A DNA stretch of 24,141 nt from Spirochaetia bacterium (GTDB taxonomy: Bacteria > Spirochaetota > Spirochaetia > Treponematales > Breznakiellaceae), in NCBI GenBank assembly GCA_025997715.1, contig BNUY01000028.1, positions 1-24,141 on the forward strand. Reading direction: 5' to 3'. Of the stretch, positions 7,700 through 16,421 are shown one piece after another. The notes below the pieces were generated by a model that saw only the letters and a list, made by a program, of their open reading frames with translations, was not told the DNA's origin and made no database searches. Position numbers and translations under genes: made by a program. Numbering within the stretch: position 1 is the first letter of the stretch; each line of letters opens with the position of its first letter.

Positions 7700-8653
7700 C
7701 TACATTGTAACCCGGTGGCAGCTTACCAGATGCTGCGAACCTGCATCCCGGAGACTTGGCGCTTCAATACGGCAATGCTCCTCCGCCTCGGGACAGCGGG
7801 AGGCAAAGACGCAGCCCGGTATGGGCGCCGCCGGGTTCGGGGTTTCCCCTTTCAAGGCCGCCGCTTCCGTCCCCGGTGATCCTTCAATCCTGGGCACCGC
7901 CGCGACCAGGGAACGGGTATAGGGGTGCAGTTTCCGGCGGAACAGTTCTTCTGCGCTTGCCAGTTCCATGATCTGCCCGAGGTACATCACCGCCACCCGG
8001 CTGCAGAGGTACTCCACCACGGTCATGTCGTGAGAAATAAACAGCATGGACAGGGACCGGTTCCTGCGCAGATCCTCCAGCAGGTTCAGCAGTTGGGCCT
8101 GTATGGAAACATCCAGGGCGGAAAGGGGTTCATCCGCCACAAGCAGGGCGGGGTCCGAAAGCAGCGCCCGGGTTATGGCGAGCCGCTGGAGCTGCCCCCC
8201 GGAAAGTTCCCGGGGCCAGCGGGCCAGAAGATCCTCCGACAGGCCCGTATCGGCAAAGAGGGCGAAGATCCTATCCCGCCCCGCAACGCGACTCATGCCG
8301 TAGTACCGGCATACCTCCATTAGTGATTCTGCGATCCGCAGCTTGGGGTTGAAGGATGCGAAGGGATTCTGAAACACCATTTGCGCGGCCCGCCGCACCG
8401 GACCCAAAGCCCCTCGGCGGAGGCTGGTGATTTCCTGTCCCCGGAAAAATACCTGCCCCTCGGTAGGTTCAATGAGCCGCAGTGCCAGACGACCCAGGGT
8501 AGATTTTCCACAACCACTCTCCCCCACGATACCCAGAATCTCGTTCTGTCCGAGGGTAAAGGAAATGCCGTTTACCGCCCGCAGTATACGGCCGCCGCTC
8601 TGGGGAAAGTATTTTTTTAAGCCCCGGACTTCAAGGATGGAACCCTCGCTCAT
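7700..8653 (-). CDS. oppF: Oligopeptide ABC transporter ATPase, OppF/DppF type
   Basis: A 317-residue ATP-hydrolysing subunit of a peptide importer, acting at the cytoplasmic face of the inner membrane. Walker A GESGCGKST lies at about residues 42-50, the signature LSGGQLQRLAITRAL at about 150, Walker B LLVADEPLSALD at about 170, and a switch His in LFISHDMT. The C-terminus has the oligopeptide-transporter domain with the cysteine-containing PIPGCVFASRCPEAEEHC. The ATG overlaps the oppD stop as ATGA, indicating translational coupling. It is the last gene of the opp set and ends nine bases from the convergent aminopeptidase stop; I see no terminator in that gap. The Opp versus Dpp label is uncertain because substrate cannot be read from the ATPase. 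Confidence 0.93.
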   Translation of the reverse strand: MSEGSILEVRGLKKYFPQSGGRILRAVNGISFTLGQNEILGIVGESGCGKSTLGRLALRLIEPTEGQVFFRGQEITSLRRGALGPVRRAAQMVFQNPFASFNPKLRIAESLMEVCRYYGMSRVAGRDRIFALFADTGLSEDLLARWPRELSGGQLQRLAITRALLSDPALLVADEPLSALDVSIQAQLLNLLEDLRRNRSLSMLFISHDMTVVEYLCSRVAVMYLGQIMELASAEELFRRKLHPYTRSLVAAVPRIEGSPGTEAAALKGETPNPAAPIPGCVFASRCPEAEEHCRIEAPSLRDAGSQHLVSCHRVTM

Positions 8654-9630
8654 GGCTCGCTCCGTGGGTGATGACAGAAGACCATGCGGCCCTTCCCCAG
8701 TTCCGTCCGGGGGGGCATTACCCCGCAGTCCTCACCGGCTTGCCCGCACCGGGACGCGAAGGGGCAGCCCGAAGGGGGGTCGTAGAGCCGGGGGGGCGAC
8801 CCGGGGATCACCGGCAGGGGGGCCGAGGTAGACCCATGGGGACGCCCGCGGGGGATGCAGTCGATCAGGGCTCTGCTGTAGGGATGGGCCGGGGAGGCAA
8901 TGAGAGCCGCTGCGGGGGCGGTCTCCACGATGTGCCCGGCGTACATCACCGAAACCCGGTCGCAGGTTTCCGCCACCACCGCAAAGTTGTGGGTGATGAG
9001 TAATACCGAGAGGGACAATTCTCGTTGGAGGGACTTCAATAACCGTAATACCTGGGCCTGGATGGTTACGTCCAGGGCGGTGGTCGGCTCATCGGCGATG
9101 AGCAGTTCCGGCTCGCAGCTTATGGCCATGGCGATCATCACCCGCTGCTGCATGCCCCCGGAAAGCTCGAAGGGGTAGCGCTTGGCCGTATCGGGATGGA
9201 GGCCCACCCGCTCCAGAAGGGATGCGGTACGCCGGCGCAATTCCGCAGTTTCCAGGGGAATGTGGTTGGCAATGGCCTCCCCGATCTGGCTCCCCACGGT
9301 TTCCATGGGGGAAAGAGAATTGAGGGGGTCCTGGAAAACCATGGAAATACGCTTCCCCCGGATGTTTCGCAGTTCTTTTTCGCTCCGGGCCAGCAGGTTC
9401 CGGCCATCAAAACGGACTACCCCCCGGGTCCGGGTGTGTTTTTTGTCAAGCAGCCCCAGGATGGCCCGGGAGGTGACGCTCTTCCCGCAGCCGCTCTCCC
9501 CCACCAGCCCGTGGATCTCCCCCCGAAGAAGGCTCAGGTTCACCCCGCTTAGGGCATAGAGGATGCCCTCTATGGTGAGAAAATCACAGCGGAGATCCTC
9601 AATGGCAAGGACTTCGTCATCATTGCCCAT
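8650..9630 (-). CDS. oppD: Oligopeptide ABC transporter ATPase, OppD/DppD type
   Basis: A 326-residue ATPase pairing with OppF to drive peptide import. Walker A is GESGCGKSV (about residues 44-52), signature LSGGMQQRVMIAMA (about 155-168), Walker B LLIADEPTTALD, and switch His in LLITHNF. The C-terminal domain carries PPSGCPFASRCGQAGEDC, the usual Cys motif of this subfamily, thought to bind an iron-sulfur cluster in Dpp/Opp ATPases. The frame is open further upstream to 9702, but I choose ATG 9630: GGAGG sits six bases before it, and the protein starts with the family-like EVLAIEDLRCDF. This start lies inside the last codons of oppC. The stop overlaps oppF as ATGA. Confidence 0.93.
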   Translation of the reverse strand: MGNDDEVLAIEDLRCDFLTIEGILYALSGVNLSLLRGEIHGLVGESGCGKSVTSRAILGLLDKKHTRTRGVVRFDGRNLLARSEKELRNIRGKRISMVFQDPLNSLSPMETVGSQIGEAIANHIPLETAELRRRTASLLERVGLHPDTAKRYPFELSGGMQQRVMIAMAISCEPELLIADEPTTALDVTIQAQVLRLLKSLQRELSLSVLLITHNFAVVAETCDRVSVMYAGHIVETAPAAALIASPAHPYSRALIDCIPRGRPHGSTSAPLPVIPGSPPRLYDPPSGCPFASRCGQAGEDCGVMPPRTELGKGRMVFCHHPRSEP

Positions 9631-10501
9631 GGGAAGCCTCCAGTTTTTTGAAGGACGGAAGGATACGATCCGAGGGATCAATGTACTGGGCAATACAGTC
9701 ACAGAAAATGTTGAGGCTCACCACCGTAAGGACGATGGCCGCCCCGGGCGCCAGGGCCAGGAGCGGGCTCTGGAGCAGAAAGTTCCGCCCCTCGTCCAGC
9801 ATGGCCCCCCAGTCCGCCGTGGGAGGGCTAACCCCCAGGCCGATAAAACTCAGGGCCGCCAAGTCAAGGATCGCATAGGCCATGTCCAGGGTAAGCTGTA
9901 CCATCACGGTATCCACACAGTTGGGGAAGATATGGCGAAAAATTATATAGGGCCGGGAGAAGCCGATGGACTCCGCCGCCTCCACATAGGTCTTGTTTTT
10001 TTCTATTAAGGTAAGGGAACGGACAAGCCGGGTGAGCATGGGCACATAGATGATGCCCAGAGCGATAACCGCGTTGGCAATACCCCGGCCAAGGGCGGCG
10101 ACCAGCAGGAAAGCCAGGAGCAGGGAGGGAAAGGAGAGAAGCACATCGCAACAGCGGCCCACGATGGAGTCAAATTTTCCGCCGTAGTACCCGGAAAACA
10201 GCCCCAGGGGCGCCCCGATGAGCACCGAGAGGAGGACAACCCCCAGGGCGCTCATGATGGTTACCCGGCCGCCGTAGAGGAGCCGGGAGAAGAGGTCCCG
10301 GCCCATCTTGTCCGCCCCTAAAAGATGCTCCCGGGAAGGCGGGGCCAGGGATGCGGAAAGATCCTGCCCGGTCTCGCTGTAGGGCGCAAGGAGGGGGGCA
10401 AAAAAACAACAGAGGATGATCAGAAGCAGTACCACCCCGGATATGAGCATGGGCGGGGTAAACAAAACCCCCTCGGTTTTGTTTTGCTTATGGCTGAACA
10501 A
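9620..10501 (-). CDS. oppC: Oligopeptide ABC transporter permease, OppC/DppC type
   Basis: A 293-residue inner-membrane permease. It has the OppC layout: a first membrane helix (GVVLLLIILCCFFAPLLAPY), a periplasmic HLLGADKMGRDLFSRLLYG segment conserved in the family, then a five-helix core. The ATPase-contacting EAA loop reads EAAESIGFSRPYIIFRHIFPN. Start and stop overlap both neighbours (14 bases with oppB, 11 with oppD). It forms the heterodimeric channel with OppB. The call of the family is firm, the transported peptide class is unknown. Confidence 0.93.
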   Translation of the reverse strand: MFSHKQNKTEGVLFTPPMLISGVVLLLIILCCFFAPLLAPYSETGQDLSASLAPPSREHLLGADKMGRDLFSRLLYGGRVTIMSALGVVLLSVLIGAPLGLFSGYYGGKFDSIVGRCCDVLLSFPSLLLAFLLVAALGRGIANAVIALGIIYVPMLTRLVRSLTLIEKNKTYVEAAESIGFSRPYIIFRHIFPNCVDTVMVQLTLDMAYAILDLAALSFIGLGVSPPTADWGAMLDEGRNFLLQSPLLALAPGAAIVLTVVSLNIFCDCIAQYIDPSDRILPSFKKLEASHGQ

Positions 10502-11474
10502 GGGCGCCCTCCTTTATCCCCCCCTTCGCAGCGGCCCTAATCCGTGGATCGATAAGAACATATATCACATCCACCAGGAGATTCAGCAGAAGGAACAGGG
10601 CTACCAGGAACATGATGATGCTCTGCACCACCGGATAATCCGATGCCTGAATCCCCTCAATAAGCAGTGCGCCGATACCCCCCAGGGCAAAGACATTCTC
10701 CACCAGCACCGCCCCGATGACCATGGAGCCAATTTGGATACCCGCCACGGTAATCACCGGGATAAGGGTGTTTTTTAGGCAATGGCGCCCCAGTATCCGG
10801 CCAAAGGGGGTCCCCTTGGCGGTCAAAGCCAGGGCGTACTGGGATTTGAGTTCCCCGATCATCCGGTCCCGGGTGATCCGGCCCATGAGGGCTACCATAT
10901 TGAGGCTCAGGGCAAAGGCCGGCAGGGCCAGGTAGTAGAGGTTTTCAACAAACCCATGCCCCGCCCCAAAAGCCGGGAACCAGCGCAGCCTTAGGGCGAA
11001 GATCAGCATCAATACAATGGCGTTAAGAAACACCGGGGAGGACACGCACAAAACCATAATCGCCGATACAATCCGGTCCAGGGCCGAATCCCGCTTAACG
11101 GCGGCGAGGACCCCCGCCGGAATGGCCAACAATACCGCAAAAATCGCGCTCATCAGCACCAGTTGGATGGTGGTGGACAGCCGGGATGCCACCAGATAAG
11201 CCACGGGCTGCCGGTGCTTAAAACTGTCCCCCAGGTCGCCCCGGAACACCCCGCTTATCCAGATAAGGTACTGCCGGGGAAGACTCCGGTCCAGGTGGTA
11301 CCGGGAAATCAAGGCCGCCCGGGTATCCTCACCGATCCGTCTTCCGCTGGTAATAGATGCAATGGGGTCCGAGGGGGTCAGGCGGATAAGAAAAAAGATC
11401 AGCGCCGAAACCGCCAGCAGAATGGGGATGAGGGTAAGGATTCGCTTGCCTATATAGGGGAACAAAAAACCCAT
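10488..11474 (-). CDS. oppB: Oligopeptide ABC transporter permease, OppB/DppB type
   Basis: An inner-membrane permease, 328 residues from ATG 11474 (or 340 from TTG 11510). Family hallmarks are the N-terminal YIGKRILTLIPILLAVSALIFF helix region, LTPSDP, RYHLDRSLPRQYLIWISGVFRGDLGDSF, and the C-terminal DVIYVLIDPRIR. The EAA-like loop includes ALTAKGTPFGRILGRHCLKN. I prefer the ATG because the 12-residue TTG extension (NNPPIHANKSP) is unlike OppB proteins and AT-rich like the neighbouring island. Neither start has a clear ribosome site. TTGAAT and TAATAA with 17-base spacing sit just before the ATG and could be a weak promoter giving a leaderless message. Only 57 bases separate it from the hsdR stop, at the compositional border. 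Confidence 0.88.
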   Translation of the reverse strand: MGFLFPYIGKRILTLIPILLAVSALIFFLIRLTPSDPIASITSGRRIGEDTRAALISRYHLDRSLPRQYLIWISGVFRGDLGDSFKHRQPVAYLVASRLSTTIQLVLMSAIFAVLLAIPAGVLAAVKRDSALDRIVSAIMVLCVSSPVFLNAIVLMLIFALRLRWFPAFGAGHGFVENLYYLALPAFALSLNMVALMGRITRDRMIGELKSQYALALTAKGTPFGRILGRHCLKNTLIPVITVAGIQIGSMVIGAVLVENVFALGGIGALLIEGIQASDYPVVQSIIMFLVALFLLLNLLVDVIYVLIDPRIRAAAKGGIKEGALVQP

Positions 11475-11531
11475 AGGGGATTTATTAGCATGTATTGGAG
11501 GATTATTCAAGCAATGACTACTTTCAAATAT

Positions 11532-14500
11532 CTATTTTTCCTTTAGTGACTTATAGACATCCTCTATAAAAACGTGCATAACTTTCTTTTTAAGGTCTTC
11601 ATTGTTTAATAAAAGAGCGTAAAAATCTTCATTTTGCTCATAGCCCCCAATTAAGGCATCCTTAACACGGTCATCATAGGAAAAATGAAAATCCTTGAAA
11701 GTATTATTTTTCGCACTTGCTTTTAATTTTTCATCCTTCATAAGTAAATCCCGAACTTGCAAGGCGGATTTAGAGGCAACATCCGTATCATAATGCTTGT
11801 CATAGGCGGCATTTATTTCCTCAATGATTTGTGAAAGCCTCTTCCTTTCATCTGGTCCTATAAATACTTCACCGGGAACCGGATATTCAATCTCTGGTTC
11901 AGCAGCCATACCAGGCTCTGTAATTTCTGCCGATACTTTCGGATGTTGAAAAGTTACCGTGATTTTATCGGCCACATCAAAATCGTTTCCCCCGGATGTA
12001 ACCTCTATTTCCTTTATCAAAGAATAAAGGAAGTTATACTTTTTATGCAGGGTAATGTTTTCGTAACAGGTAGCCTGAATAAGAAAGCAATAGAACCGTA
12101 AAAAACTGCGGATTGCAGATTTTATCTCGTATTGCTCATTAACCGGATATTTGTAGATAAGGCGTACAGCCTTATCTAACAGGGATTCCATTTTTTCCGT
12201 TATTTTAGAAGTTCTGTCCTTTTTATCCAAATACAGATAATCATTAAAAATGTTTATATCATCATAATCTAAAAATCCGTACCTGTCTATTTGAGCTTCG
12301 ACCTTCCGGATGTCAGAGGGAGTTATGGTGTTTTTGAGAATAGTCCAAGTGTAATAAGGGGCAAAGGCCTTTTGAATATCCTCATAGCTATTCTTAAAAT
12401 CCAATACGAATGTCTTTTTATGATAGGGGGGATAAATACGGTTTAACCGGGAAAGGGTCTGTACCGCGCCGACATTACGGAGTTTTTTATCAACATACAT
12501 AGCCACAAGCTTGGGTTGGTCAAATCCGGTCTGGTATTTATTTGCCACCAATAAAACTTGATATTCGTCCTTGTCAAACTCATCCCGAAGGGCAAGGGCG
12601 GAAAACCCATTCATTTTTTCCTCTTCAAACTCCTGAATCCTCTTATTCCCATCTTCAAGGGTTACTTCTACAGAAACTTTGTTTGAGAAAGCTATAAGGG
12701 CTTTAATTTCGTTATAGTGATGGGTCTTTATATAATCATCAAAGGCAAGTTTGTATTTTACTGCGGCGGCACGGGAAGGCGTTACCACCATTGCCTTAGC
12801 TTTTCCATCAAGGTTTTGCATGATTTTATTGCGGAAATGTTCAACAATTATCTCAATTTTCTGGGCAATGTTTGTATCATGTAAGGTTACATAATCCGAT
12901 ATTTTCCGTTTTGCCGTTATGGTCTTTAACTCCGGGTCATCCTGGATAATTTTATTGATTTTGTAATAGGTATCGTAGGTTACATAGTTTTGGAGGACAT
13001 CCAGGATAAACCCTTCCTCTATGGCCTGTTTCATTGAATAGTTGTCAAATGCGCTCTTTTCCCCCTGTTCATTCAATGTGCCAAAAAGCTGCAAAGTTGT
13101 GGCTTTGGGAGTTGCGGTAAAAGCAATCATAGATACATTTTTCTGCTTCCCGCTACCGGCAATTTCCTGAGATATTTTATCCTCGATTTTATCAAAATCA
13201 GTTTTTTCTTCTTTTTCGTCATCCTCTCCATCTTTCCCGGCCTGTTTGCTCAGGACTGAACTGACATCATTCATGTTGGCGCCGGAAGTAGACGAATGGG
13301 CCTCATCAATGATTATGGCAAAGGTCTTTGCCGCCAAATCCTTTACGTTCTCAAATACATAACCGAACTTCTGAATAGTTGAGACAATAATTTTTGTATT
13401 TCCATTCAAAGCTTCCGCAAGGTCTTTTGCGGTACAGCTATCATCCATCACTTTGATTAAGCCGTCTTTATGTTCTATGGACATTACGGCATCCTGCAAC
13501 TGCCGGTCAACGACAATCCGGTCGGTAATAATGACCACCGTGTCAAAGATGTTTTTTTCGGATTTGTCATAGAGGGAGGTAAGCCGGTGTGCAAGCCAAG
13601 CTATGGTGTTGGTTTTGCCGGAACCAGCGGAATGTTGAATAAGGTAATTCTTTTCACTTCTATATTCCCGGAAATCTGCCGTAAGACGCCGGACGGCGTT
13701 TAGCTGATGGTATCGGGGGAAAATAAGGCTTTCCTTGGTTTTCTTTTCACCGGCGTCAGGGTCTTTTTTGGTTTCCTTCTGAATAAAGACAAAGTTATCA
13801 ATCAGGTATAGAACGGTATCCTTTGTAAGAATATCCTCCCACATATACGAAACATTAATACCGTCCTCATTGTGTGGGTTCCCCTTTCCGGTGTTTATAC
13901 CTTCACCATTACCCCTATTGAAAGGGAGAAAGAACGATGAAGCTCCTTTAAGGTTTGTACACATATAGACCTCTTTGAGGTCCATTGCAAAGGCGACAAG
14001 GACACCGGCCTTGAACATAAATGTCCGGGTCTTATAATCCCGTTCTGCCTTGTACTGCCGGATTGCATCATCCACACTCTGCCCGGAGGTGTTGCTCTTC
14101 AATTCTATAGAAAATATGGCCAAACCGTTAAGAAAAATAATCAGGTCGATTCGTTCATTATCCTTATGGTACACTTCCTCCATAACAGATAGGGTATTCT
14201 GTTTATAAAGCTCATTCTGTTTCTGGTTGAAAGACGTGGCCGGCTGCCGATACATCAGGTCCAGCTTAATACCATTATCGAACTCAACGCCATTTTTCAG
14301 GACATCAAGGAGACTCCGATTCTTCTTAATTATTTCTTTGTTTATGTAATTTAAAATAGTCGCGTGAGCTTTATCCTTATAGATTTTCTTAATCCGCTCC
14401 ATGGTGGTCGGCTGTGTGCTGTTGAGGAAGGAAAAAAGCAGCTCCTGGTCCATTGCATACCCAGGGTTGAAATCGGTTTTTGCGTTTCGGATTTGGTATC

Positions 14501-14576
14501 CATTGTCGTCATGGAGCCGTTCCAAAATGAGCTTTTGATAGTCCTCTTTTTCCCTCAAAAATGATGCTTTAGTCAT
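11532..14576 (-). CDS. hsdR: Type I restriction enzyme, R (HsdR) subunit
   Basis: A 1014-residue motor and nuclease subunit, full length for the family. The N-terminal nuclease domain has the PD-(D/E)xK-like motif DLIIFLNGLAIFSIELKSN (Glu-Leu-Lys near residue 157). Superfamily 2 helicase motifs follow: HSAGSGKTNT (Walker A, about 315), VVIITDRIVVDRQL, IIIDEAHSS (motif II, about 425), AFTATPK (motif III), VLLVANKYQTGFDQPKL and QTLSRLNRIYPP (motifs V and VI). HsdR translocates DNA and cuts unmethylated DNA with HsdM and HsdS. The ATG overlaps the end of the repaired DUF3791 frame by ATGA, linking it to the upstream operon. The coding sequence is AT-rich compared with oppB next to it. No damage is seen, so restriction is probably active if the rest of the complex is. 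Confidence 0.95.
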   Translation of the reverse strand: MTKASFLREKEDYQKLILERLHDDNGYQIRNAKTDFNPGYAMDQELLFSFLNSTQPTTMERIKKIYKDKAHATILNYINKEIIKKNRSLLDVLKNGVEFDNGIKLDLMYRQPATSFNQKQNELYKQNTLSVMEEVYHKDNERIDLIIFLNGLAIFSIELKSNTSGQSVDDAIRQYKAERDYKTRTFMFKAGVLVAFAMDLKEVYMCTNLKGASSFFLPFNRGNGEGINTGKGNPHNEDGINVSYMWEDILTKDTVLYLIDNFVFIQKETKKDPDAGEKKTKESLIFPRYHQLNAVRRLTADFREYRSEKNYLIQHSAGSGKTNTIAWLAHRLTSLYDKSEKNIFDTVVIITDRIVVDRQLQDAVMSIEHKDGLIKVMDDSCTAKDLAEALNGNTKIIVSTIQKFGYVFENVKDLAAKTFAIIIDEAHSSTSGANMNDVSSVLSKQAGKDGEDDEKEEKTDFDKIEDKISQEIAGSGKQKNVSMIAFTATPKATTLQLFGTLNEQGEKSAFDNYSMKQAIEEGFILDVLQNYVTYDTYYKINKIIQDDPELKTITAKRKISDYVTLHDTNIAQKIEIIVEHFRNKIMQNLDGKAKAMVVTPSRAAAVKYKLAFDDYIKTHHYNEIKALIAFSNKVSVEVTLEDGNKRIQEFEEEKMNGFSALALRDEFDKDEYQVLLVANKYQTGFDQPKLVAMYVDKKLRNVGAVQTLSRLNRIYPPYHKKTFVLDFKNSYEDIQKAFAPYYTWTILKNTITPSDIRKVEAQIDRYGFLDYDDINIFNDYLYLDKKDRTSKITEKMESLLDKAVRLIYKYPVNEQYEIKSAIRSFLRFYCFLIQATCYENITLHKKYNFLYSLIKEIEVTSGGNDFDVADKITVTFQHPKVSAEITEPGMAAEPEIEYPVPGEVFIGPDERKRLSQIIEEINAAYDKHYDTDVASKSALQVRDLLMKDEKLKASAKNNTFKDFHFSYDDRVKDALIGGYEQNEDFYALLLNNEDLKKKVMHVFIEDVYKSLKEK

Positions 14577-14778
14577 TGTGGTTTCCTGTTTGCGATATAT
14601 TCATCAATATCCTGAATGATGTACTGCTCTCCGGTAGTATGCAAAGCACCCGCGCAATTAGTAATATAATCCAAAACTCCGTATTTATTAAAAAGCGACA
14701 TGACCTGTCTGCCGGTGTATTTTTTTCCGATTTGTAAGATTCGATGCAATAGGCTAAAAAGTTGATATTATCCTGCAT
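14573..14778 (-). pseudogene. DUF3791-like small protein with a one-base frameshift in a 7-A run
   Basis: From ATG 14778 the frame starts like DUF3791 (DNINFLAYCIESYKSEK). After a run of seven A on the minus strand (plus 14720-14726) the family-like sequence moves to another frame: GRQVMSLFNKYGVLDYI, then ALHTTGEQYIIQDIDEYIANR, ending at TGA 14573-14575. With one extra A the whole frame is a normal 68-residue DUF3791 protein that overlaps the hsdR ATG as ATGA. As written, the uncorrected frame gives an unrelated C-terminus ending at 14569. Either a sequencing error in the homopolymer, slip-strand variation, or a real mutation could explain it. DUF3791 has no known function; it often accompanies DUF3990 genes, a remnant of which lies just upstream. 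Confidence 0.8.
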
Positions 14779-14779
14779 A

Positions 14780-15019
14780 TTATAATTCCTCCGGGTACTG
14801 GATAACACCGTTGGCAAGTTCCTGTTCCAGTAATGAATAGAGTGTTTCGGCGCTTAAATGCCATAATTTACTTTCCTCATTTTCCAGCATTTCATACAGA
14901 TTTGAATTATAGAGTATATCGGCAGCTTTTTTACTATCTATACTCCGCTTTTCCATCAATGGTTTTAAAATAGCCGGGACTATAACGGCTAATAAGGCGC
15001 TTAGTTTTTCCTGGCTCAT
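14780..15019 (-). CDS. Small protein of unknown function between hsdS and hsdR
   Basis: A 79-residue protein, probably helical and soluble, with an acidic C-terminal half (MLENEESKLWHLSAETLYSLLEQE) and ending IQYPEEL. I recognise the pattern as that of small proteins found beside DUF3791/DUF3990 genes but know no assigned function. GAGGGAG lies upstream of its ATG, which overlaps the stop of the DUF3990 remnant as ATGA. Its stop lies one base before the DUF3791 start. The tight packing supports it being a real gene, translated with the restriction operon. It may be the middle member of a three-gene accessory module; that is an inference. Confidence 0.7.
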   Translation of the reverse strand: MSQEKLSALLAVIVPAILKPLMEKRSIDSKKAADILYNSNLYEMLENEESKLWHLSAETLYSLLEQELANGVIQYPEEL

Positions 15020-15117
15020 TTTTTTTCTCCCTCTCTGGGGTCAAAATCCAGCGTTCTAAGGGAACTTATGAGCTTCGGATTTTTAACAATTACATTACTG
15101 CCATGATAGAGTATCAT
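15016..15117 (-). pseudogene. N-terminal remnant of a DUF3990-like gene
   Basis: A 33-codon reading frame starting at ATG 15117 (overlapping the hsdS stop as ATGA) and ending at TGA 15016 (overlapping the next ATG as ATGA). It begins MILYHGSNVIVKNPKLI and reaches RTLDF, a close match to how DUF3990 proteins begin. DUF3990 proteins then continue with a GFY-containing core and over 100 further residues. Here the frame runs directly into the ribosome site of the next gene. An internal deletion that removed the body of the gene while keeping both operon joints is the simplest reading. The YHGS start resembles the His-containing motif of ADP-ribosyltransferase-fold proteins, a suggestion only. Confidence 0.65.
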
Positions 15118-16421
15118 ATCGTTACCCTCTTTTTCCCGGTTACATATTCGTAAATGAGGGATTTTTTATAGTCTTTCATAGCAGTGATTGAGGATTGTTT
15201 TTCTGAAATAAGAGCATCAACCTTTGAACATTTTTCATCAAGGAATGACACTAAGAACTGCTGTTCACCTAATGGAGGATTTAATACAAAAAGATTTTTA
15301 ATTATTATTTGACTTATATTCGGTTGTGCTCCACCTATAGATTTTCTTAACATTTCTTCTTTTGATATTTCCAAAAAATAGAATAAATATGATAGATTCA
15401 CATTTTTAGAAGGTTTAATGCAGCAACAAGCTTGATTTACATATGCGTCAATATGGGAAATTGAACAGTTGCCTACGGATGCTCCATACATTGCGAGAAC
15501 AATGAAATCCTTAGTAAAACACTTTAAGGTAGGATTCTCTTTTACCGCACGATGACTGATTTTTTTCTCTGTATCTTTTATGGATATATTTTGATATAAA
15601 TCACCAGACTGTATCCAAAACAAATTTCCATCATAATAATCCGAATTTGTAGAATCTGGCGTTGTACCACTTCCAATAATGGCACTTGAATATTTTATTT
15701 TTGATACTTCCCAATGTTTCGGTATCTTGCCAATCCACTTAATACCGCTGTCTTTCATCGGCGCTGATTTATCCAGTCCTTTCGTAACCGTCTCGGTTAT
15801 GAGTGAGGTTTTATACTGCTTTAACACCTCTACCTGCTGTTCCATGTCGGCGATAATGCCATCTATTTTTTCACACCGTTCATCAAGGAATGATGCTATG
15901 GCTTGCTGTTCTGAGATGGGCGGTACGCAAATTAATATGTTTGATAAATACTCATTGTTAATAATCGGTAGCGTTGTATATAAGGCATTATCACGGATAT
16001 AATTCGTATTTGAACTTGTATAATATAAAAGATATTTACCAAAAACATTAAATGGAATGATAGCCGTAATTTGTTGATTGCTATAAACAGGGTGATCACA
16101 ATATCCGATTTTCCCAACAGTTGCCCCAATTCCTACTAATAATACCGAACCGGAACTATATAGTTTTATCTTTTCACGTTTTATAATATCTTTTTCTATA
16201 TATCGTTCTGAATGTGACAAAATTAATGACGGATTAAAATCACCTGGTGTGTACCAATTAAACCCATTTTCATCATAATTAATACCTTCATTCCCTACCG
16301 GCGTAGTACCTGTCTTCAGTTCAGCGATATATCGCAATCTTTTAACCTTCCAATCTTTTGGTATATCTCCTATCCATTCTATACCGCTTGGCTTCATTCG
16401 TGTACTCATATTTTTACTCAT
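15114..16421 (-). CDS. hsdS: Type I restriction-modification specificity (HsdS) subunit
   Basis: A 435-residue DNA-recognition subunit. It has the expected two-fold repeat: each half begins with an SGIxWIGxIPKxW motif (about residues 12-24 and 222-234), contains a variable target-recognition domain, and ends with a conserved helix region (PISEQQAIASFLDERCEKID... and PPLGEQQFLVSFLDEKCSKVD...) that spaces the two domains and contacts HsdM. Both recognition domains look complete, so a bipartite target is expected; the sequence cannot be predicted here. The ATG overlaps the stop of the AAA-fragment gene as ATGA, and the stop overlaps the DUF3990 remnant as ATGA. No inverted repeats or second hsdS copy that would suggest phase switching were noticed. 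Confidence 0.93.
   Translation of the reverse strand: MSKNMSTRMKPSGIEWIGDIPKDWKVKRLRYIAELKTGTTPVGNEGINYDENGFNWYTPGDFNPSLILSHSERYIEKDIIKREKIKLYSSGSVLLVGIGATVGKIGYCDHPVYSNQQITAIIPFNVFGKYLLYYTSSNTNYIRDNALYTTLPIINNEYLSNILICVPPISEQQAIASFLDERCEKIDGIIADMEQQVEVLKQYKTSLITETVTKGLDKSAPMKDSGIKWIGKIPKHWEVSKIKYSSAIIGSGTTPDSTNSDYYDGNLFWIQSGDLYQNISIKDTEKKISHRAVKENPTLKCFTKDFIVLAMYGASVGNCSISHIDAYVNQACCCIKPSKNVNLSYLFYFLEISKEEMLRKSIGGAQPNISQIIIKNLFVLNPPLGEQQFLVSFLDEKCSKVDALISEKQSSITAMKDYKKSLIYEYVTGKKRVTI

Noticed and set aside
11440..11531. Search for a direct repeat of the tRNA-Asn 3' end marking an att site
   Set aside because: No match to the tRNA 3' sequence was seen at the oppB side of the island.
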